A DNA stretch of 64,000 nucleotides, from NCBI RefSeq assembly GCF_000471905.2, contig NW_006497600.1, forward strand, positions 1,662,921 to 1,726,920, in the 5' to 3' direction. Below, in pieces: positions 60,380 through 64,000 of this stretch (position 1 is its first letter; each line of letters starts with the position of its first letter). The stretch comes from Amborella trichopoda. Lineage: Eukaryota; Streptophyta; Magnoliopsida; Amborellales; Amborellaceae. The position numbers were made by a program, and so were the translations under genes. Under the pieces are notes generated by a model. It had not been told where the DNA came from and did no database searches. It worked only from the letters and a program-made list of their open reading frames with translations.

Positions 60380-61564
60380 GAGGCTGTTTGGATACCTGGA
60401 AATATATTGTTTGTGAAATATATTACGAGCGTAATACATTACTGCACCTGCAAATGGATTGTTACTGTTTGGGTAGTATTTAGATGCAACTTGGGAAATA
60501 CATTGCTACTGTTTGGCTATGTCCAAAAGAAATATGAGAATATGAAAAATAGGGCTATGTTTGACTAACATGATTAGATTTTGGTTTCAACATGATTTTG
60601 GTTTCAACATGATAAGTCATTAGAATAATATGATTGGAATAACATGATTTTATTGTGATAAGCCTTATTATTTATTTTTTATAGAAGACTTTCAAATGTC
60701 TCTTTATATATAATTTGAAATAAGCAATAAATTTATGATACCAAAATCAAAATCTTTATGGTGCAAGTTAAAAATAAGAAGAAGTTTGATTAGTAAACTA
60801 GAAGGTTTGGGAAGAAGTTTGATTAATAAATTAAAAGGGTTGGTAAATGCACTAAAAAAAAATTTAAGCATTAGAAGAGATTAAAGAGATATATTATTTC
60901 AATCGAGCTTTTACTAATCTCTTATGAGGATTATGTTGTGTGAAATTTTTTATTATGATTGTGTTGTGTAATTTCTTATCGATTACTAATTATTATTTTT
61001 ATTATTTTTCTTTTTATATGAGAGCTCATGGCAGGTTACAATCCAATTTGGAGATAAAAGGACGGACGTAGAAAAGAAAATTTTTTAGTATGATTGTAGT
61101 AAAAAATTGTCTCTCATCAAGTTGCATAGTTGTTCTAATCAATTTAGATTTCCCTTTACTTTTACTTACCACTTATTAAAAAATTTTGTTTTTACATGTG
61201 AGTTAGATGAGAGCTACAACCCTTGCAGTAGAAAATCGTCCTCGTATACCTATTCAAATCAATTTAGATTCTCTTTTCATATCCCTTATTCTCACTTTCT
61301 ACTTATCTTAATAATTATGCAATGCGCATAGGGAAATATTTTTTTAAGTGGAGATACGCGAAAGATTTCCAAAGATTACTTGGTAATATATTTTTCACCC
61401 CTCACTGGGTCTAATGGATTTCGTAATATTTGGGGAACTATCTAATAATCTCGAGTAATGTTTTCCATTTTTCTTACTATTAAAATGTATCCAAACAATG
61501 TAAATGTCATATTTCCTTGCAATTTATTGTCACGTAATAGATTTCCATATACCCAAACCGCCCC
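60380..61564. mobile_element. TIR element of about 1.2 kb (GGCTGTTTGG ends)
   Basis: The left end GAGGCTGTTTGGATACCTGG and the right end, in reverse complement, GGGGCGGTTTGGGTATATGG are clear inverted repeats of about 30 bp. The following bases (AAATATATTG / AAATCTATTA) also agree. The interior is AT-rich and non-coding. This looks like the common plant GGCTGTTTGG type of non-autonomous DNA transposon. Superfamily not fixed. Confidence 0.7.
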
Positions 61565-62108
61565 TAAATGTGTTTTGCGTAAAGAAATATTTCAACCAGA
61601 GGAAAATACTTAAAAATCAAAACTTGAGAGAAAATGGGCTTGGAAATATAACGCTTTAAAATGTCTTTCACCGGTTAAAACTTGCAAGCGTAACAAACCT
61701 TAATACTGATTTAGATGCTGTCAATCCATACCCTAATAAACTGGTGCAATGGATTTTTATTTTTAGATTTTAGATTTGAGATTATTTAATGTTTTTAGTT
61801 TTTTTTAGGGGTATTTGTATCTTTTTTTAGTTATACAGAATTGAGAAGTATAGGTGGAAGTTCAATATTAAATAGAAGAAAGATTAAGATTTAGTGATAG
61901 TTTCTCAAAAAATAAGTTAGGTTTTAGAGTTGTTTTCTTTTGTACTAATGTAATAGATTTTTATAATTTATTTTACTTTTTCTATATTTTAAGTTTGGGT
62001 ATATCAAACTATGCTATAGTATTATGGGAAAATATGGTCCATACATATTTTTGACAAATTTTAGACAATGCAAAGTGCTTTATGCATCGGGGACAATCGG
62101 ACACAGTT
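61565..62108. other. AT-rich intergenic DNA
   Basis: No gene seen. At 62075-62108 the sequence resembles a family C MITE end (GCATCGGGGACAATCGG). Confidence 0.45.
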
Positions 62109-62538
62109 GCGTCCCTTAAGGTATCTCACATCGATCTTAAAGATGGATGAAAAGGTGGTTGTCCCTTCAAAAAAAGACAAAACATAGTTGGTTTTTAAAT
62201 TTTTTTTTTAAAATATTATTTTAAATTTATTTGCATATAACAATAATATTCATAATTATATATAAGGTTTATGTTAGGGTGTTAGCACTATAGAACATTT
62301 TATAATTGTATTTAATAAAATTTGCGTCCCTTAAGGTATCTCACATCGATCTTAAAGATGGATGAAAAGGTGGTTGTCCCTTCAAAAAAAGACAAAACAT
62401 ACTTGGTTTTTAAATTTTTTTTTTAAAATATTATTTTAAATTTATTTGCATATAACAATAATATTCATAATTATATATAAGGTTTATGTTAGGGTGTTAG
62501 CACTATAGAACATTTTATAATTGTATTTAATAAAATTT
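62109..62538. repeat. Near-perfect tandem duplication, 2 x 215 bp
   Basis: The units start GCGTCCCTTAAGGTATCTC at 62109 and 62324. I see one substitution (ACATAGTTGG versus ACATACTTGG). Part of the unit (ATCTTAAAGATGGATG, GTTGTCCCTTCAAAAAA) is related to family C MITEs. Confidence 0.97.
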
Positions 62539-62883
62539 GGATATTTATATACACTTGTTTTGTGCATGGAGCATATTTGTAGTAAAGATATTTTTCATCA
62601 TTAAGAGGGATGTGCCATCACCACACAGAGTACATTAATGACATTTAATGCTTCATGTGGGTTATGTCGCACTTCATGTGAATGATATCATACCCCTCTT
62701 AATGATCAAGAATACCCTTACTAAAAAATATTATATTACAAAACTTGATACATAAACGTCTAAAATTTGGTGAGTATAATTATAAATTTTTCTATAATGT
62801 GAGCATCCTAACATAACCCATATTTGAAAATTAAGTTCAAATCCATCTAAAAAATAAATCATGAAAATTGTCCTTAAAAAAAA
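62539..62883. other. AT-rich intergenic DNA
   Basis: A loose inverted relation exists between TTCATCATTAAGAGGGATGTG (near 62590) and TACCCCTCTTAATGATCAAG (near 62690), suggesting a small fold-back of about 110 bp. No gene. Confidence 0.5.
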
Positions 62884-63223
62884 GAAAACCGTTTCTTGCG
62901 GGTTGGACCGTATGACTACATATACAGTCCAAAAAGTGTAAAGCATCCATCTTAAAGATGGATGCAAGTGGGTGTTCCATCTAAAAACAATGGAAACTAA
63001 ATGTTCAAATATTTCTTCCTAGAAATATTATTCATAGTTTTTAAAATATTATTTATTAAAAATGTTATTTATGGTTTTTATAATTTATTTATTATTCACA
63101 TTTATGATCTCTATCTTAGAGATTATATGTCTTTTAAAAATAAGTCCAAAAATCTATCTAAAAAATAGATTTATTATTTAACCCGCATTACTACATATCC
63201 GGATTTGGCCGCATAAAAACCGG
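62884..63223. mobile_element. MITE, family C (copy 3, unbroken)
   Basis: It starts GAAAACCGTTTCTTGCGGG and ends GGCCGCATAAAAACCGG. Each end carries a small hairpin around CTACATAT. The centre-left has the near-perfect palindrome CATCCATCTTAAAGATGGATG. It serves as the reference for the two interrupted copies and lies about 50 bp from the putative G-box of the next gene. Confidence 0.8.
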
Positions 63224-63272
63224 ATGACCGAATGGCCACCGACTACATTGTAAGGGGCCCGTACAAGTGACA

Positions 63273-63278
63273 CACGTG
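63273..63278. promoter_or_regulatory. G-box (CACGTG), with ACGTGTC nearby
   Basis: A perfect CACGTG at 63273 is followed by ACGTGTC at about 63290. Both are classical binding sites for plant bHLH (PIF) and bZIP factors. Position, about 700 bp upstream of the start codon at 63981, suits a promoter. Function is inferred. Confidence 0.4.
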
Positions 63279-63349
63279 ATCCTTACCGTACGTGTCAAAA
63301 TACGTCTGATGATGATGATGATCGGCCACTAAAATTTCACAAACAGATT

Positions 63350-63851
63350 TCACCGCTTTCTCTCTAAGCCACACGTCCCTCTCCCTCTCTCTCTTCTTTT
63401 AAGCGACCTTCTCTTTCTCTCTCTGCCCACATCTCTCCACAATGCTACTCCTTTCTCTCTCTAGCGACATCTTTCTTTCTCTAGAATGCCTTTTTTTCGT
63501 ATAAATTCCCAAAAAAGTAACCTTGAAGGGAGAGAAGGTTCGTTCAGGAATTCATGGCTGATCAGTAGTCTTTACATTACTTTTCTCTGTGGTCCCCCTG
63601 AGAACACTTATCACACCAGCTGAATCTATGACCTCTTCATTCTCCATTTCATCCGCAATTCGAAGAAACCTCACCCCATATTCTTTATAAAATCCCTTTC
63701 TCTCTTTCTCGCTCTAACCTTTTTCTTCTTCTTTTCCCTTTCTCACCACTTCCCTCTCTCTCTCTTAGAGAACCCAGCTTTGCTTTGCAACTCCTCTACG
63801 ATTCTGGAACCATATCTCCAGAAAAATCTATACATTTTCTGCAATTTTTGT

Positions 63852-63891
<40 letters not shown>

Positions 63892-63980
63892 CTCAAGGTT
63901 TTTATGTTGCACATGAGAAAACCCAGATCTTGAGAGCTCAGAGTTCAACAAATTTTGGAGTGTGACGGGAGGAGCAAGTG
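63350..63980 (+). promoter_or_regulatory. Pyrimidine-rich promoter/leader of the gene at the right edge
   Basis: A long CT-rich stretch with a (CT)n run at 63855-63887 leads to the ATG at 63981. A TTTATAAAAT at about 63684 could be the TATA box, giving a leader of about 260 bases. Several short upstream ATGs exist (for example 63780 is reported as an alternative start but reads CTTTGC..), so leader or intron boundaries cannot be fixed without transcripts. Confidence 0.45.
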
Positions 63981-64000
63981 ATGAGCCAGTGCGTCCCCAG
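63981..64000 (+). CDS. Start of a gene, possibly UNE10/PIF8-type bHLH factor (partial)
   Basis: Only 20 coding bases are in the window, reading Met-Ser-Gln-Cys-Val-Pro. This hexapeptide is how I remember the start of the UNE10/PIF8 (phytochrome-interacting bHLH) proteins. The context GCAAGTGATGAGC is an acceptable plant start, and a long CT-rich leader precedes it. Six residues cannot prove the identity; any other gene beginning with these residues is possible. Confidence 0.45.

Noticed and set aside
1..64000. CRISPR arrays, operons, riboswitches
   Set aside because: The window is plant nuclear DNA; direct repeats found are microsatellites, tandem duplications or LTRs, not spaced arrays.

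Overview
This is nuclear DNA of a flowering plant. The evidence is plant-type split genes (a U/P-type cyclin and an F-box/LRR gene), a plant L1 LINE, hAT elements with 8-bp target duplications, tRNA-iMet-primed LTR elements, a tRNA-derived SINE and many AT-rich MITEs. GA/CT microsatellites are very frequent, especially in gene leaders. I cannot name the species. There are two 20-base N gaps (10305-10324 and 49631-49650), each beside a low-complexity tract.

Layout. 1-5.4 kb: AT-rich intergenic DNA with three MITEs. 5.6-7.3 kb: a two-exon U-type cyclin gene (minus strand), a GA-rich leader and a possible TATA box. 7.5-10.7 kb: intergenic repeats, including two adjacent fold-back elements. 10.8-32.2 kb: one F-box/LRR gene on the minus strand. 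Its last exon (10804-11071) lies about 19.9 kb from its long first exon (30998-32187), and the two join in phase. The intron holds a hAT transposase fossil, a SINE inside a MITE, a LINE 3' remnant, a non-autonomous LTR element with a third, inverted LTR piece, and a 0.5-kb tandem duplication. 33.3-36.6 kb: a hAT element with intact target duplication, then MITEs. 39.4-39.9 kb: two exons of a broken PQT3-like E3 ubiquitin ligase pseudogene (minus). 40.0-46.7 kb: a structurally complete but mutated L1-type LINE (minus), flanked by a 16-bp target duplication. 48.5-51.2 kb: a second, longer hAT element of the same family as the one at 33.3 kb. 52.3-54.3 kb: a MITE split by a TRIM/LARD-like LTR element. 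54.3-63.2 kb: more MITEs, minisatellite-like repeats and a near-perfect 2 x 215-bp duplication. 63.3-64.0 kb: G-box, pyrimidine-rich leader and the first 20 coding bases of a plus-strand gene, possibly a UNE10/PIF8-type bHLH factor.

The genes do not form a pathway. The cyclin probably acts with a cyclin-dependent kinase, the F-box protein probably in an SCF ubiquitin ligase, and the gene entering at the right edge may be a light-signalling transcription factor. Most of the window is layered transposon history. In two places (SINE in MITE; TRIM in MITE) the order of insertion can be read from the sequence. I found no wholly new system. The strongest observations are the 20-kb intron, the duplicated splice donor in the cyclin gene, the PQT3-like pseudogene beside a full-length LINE, and the paired hAT deletion derivatives.
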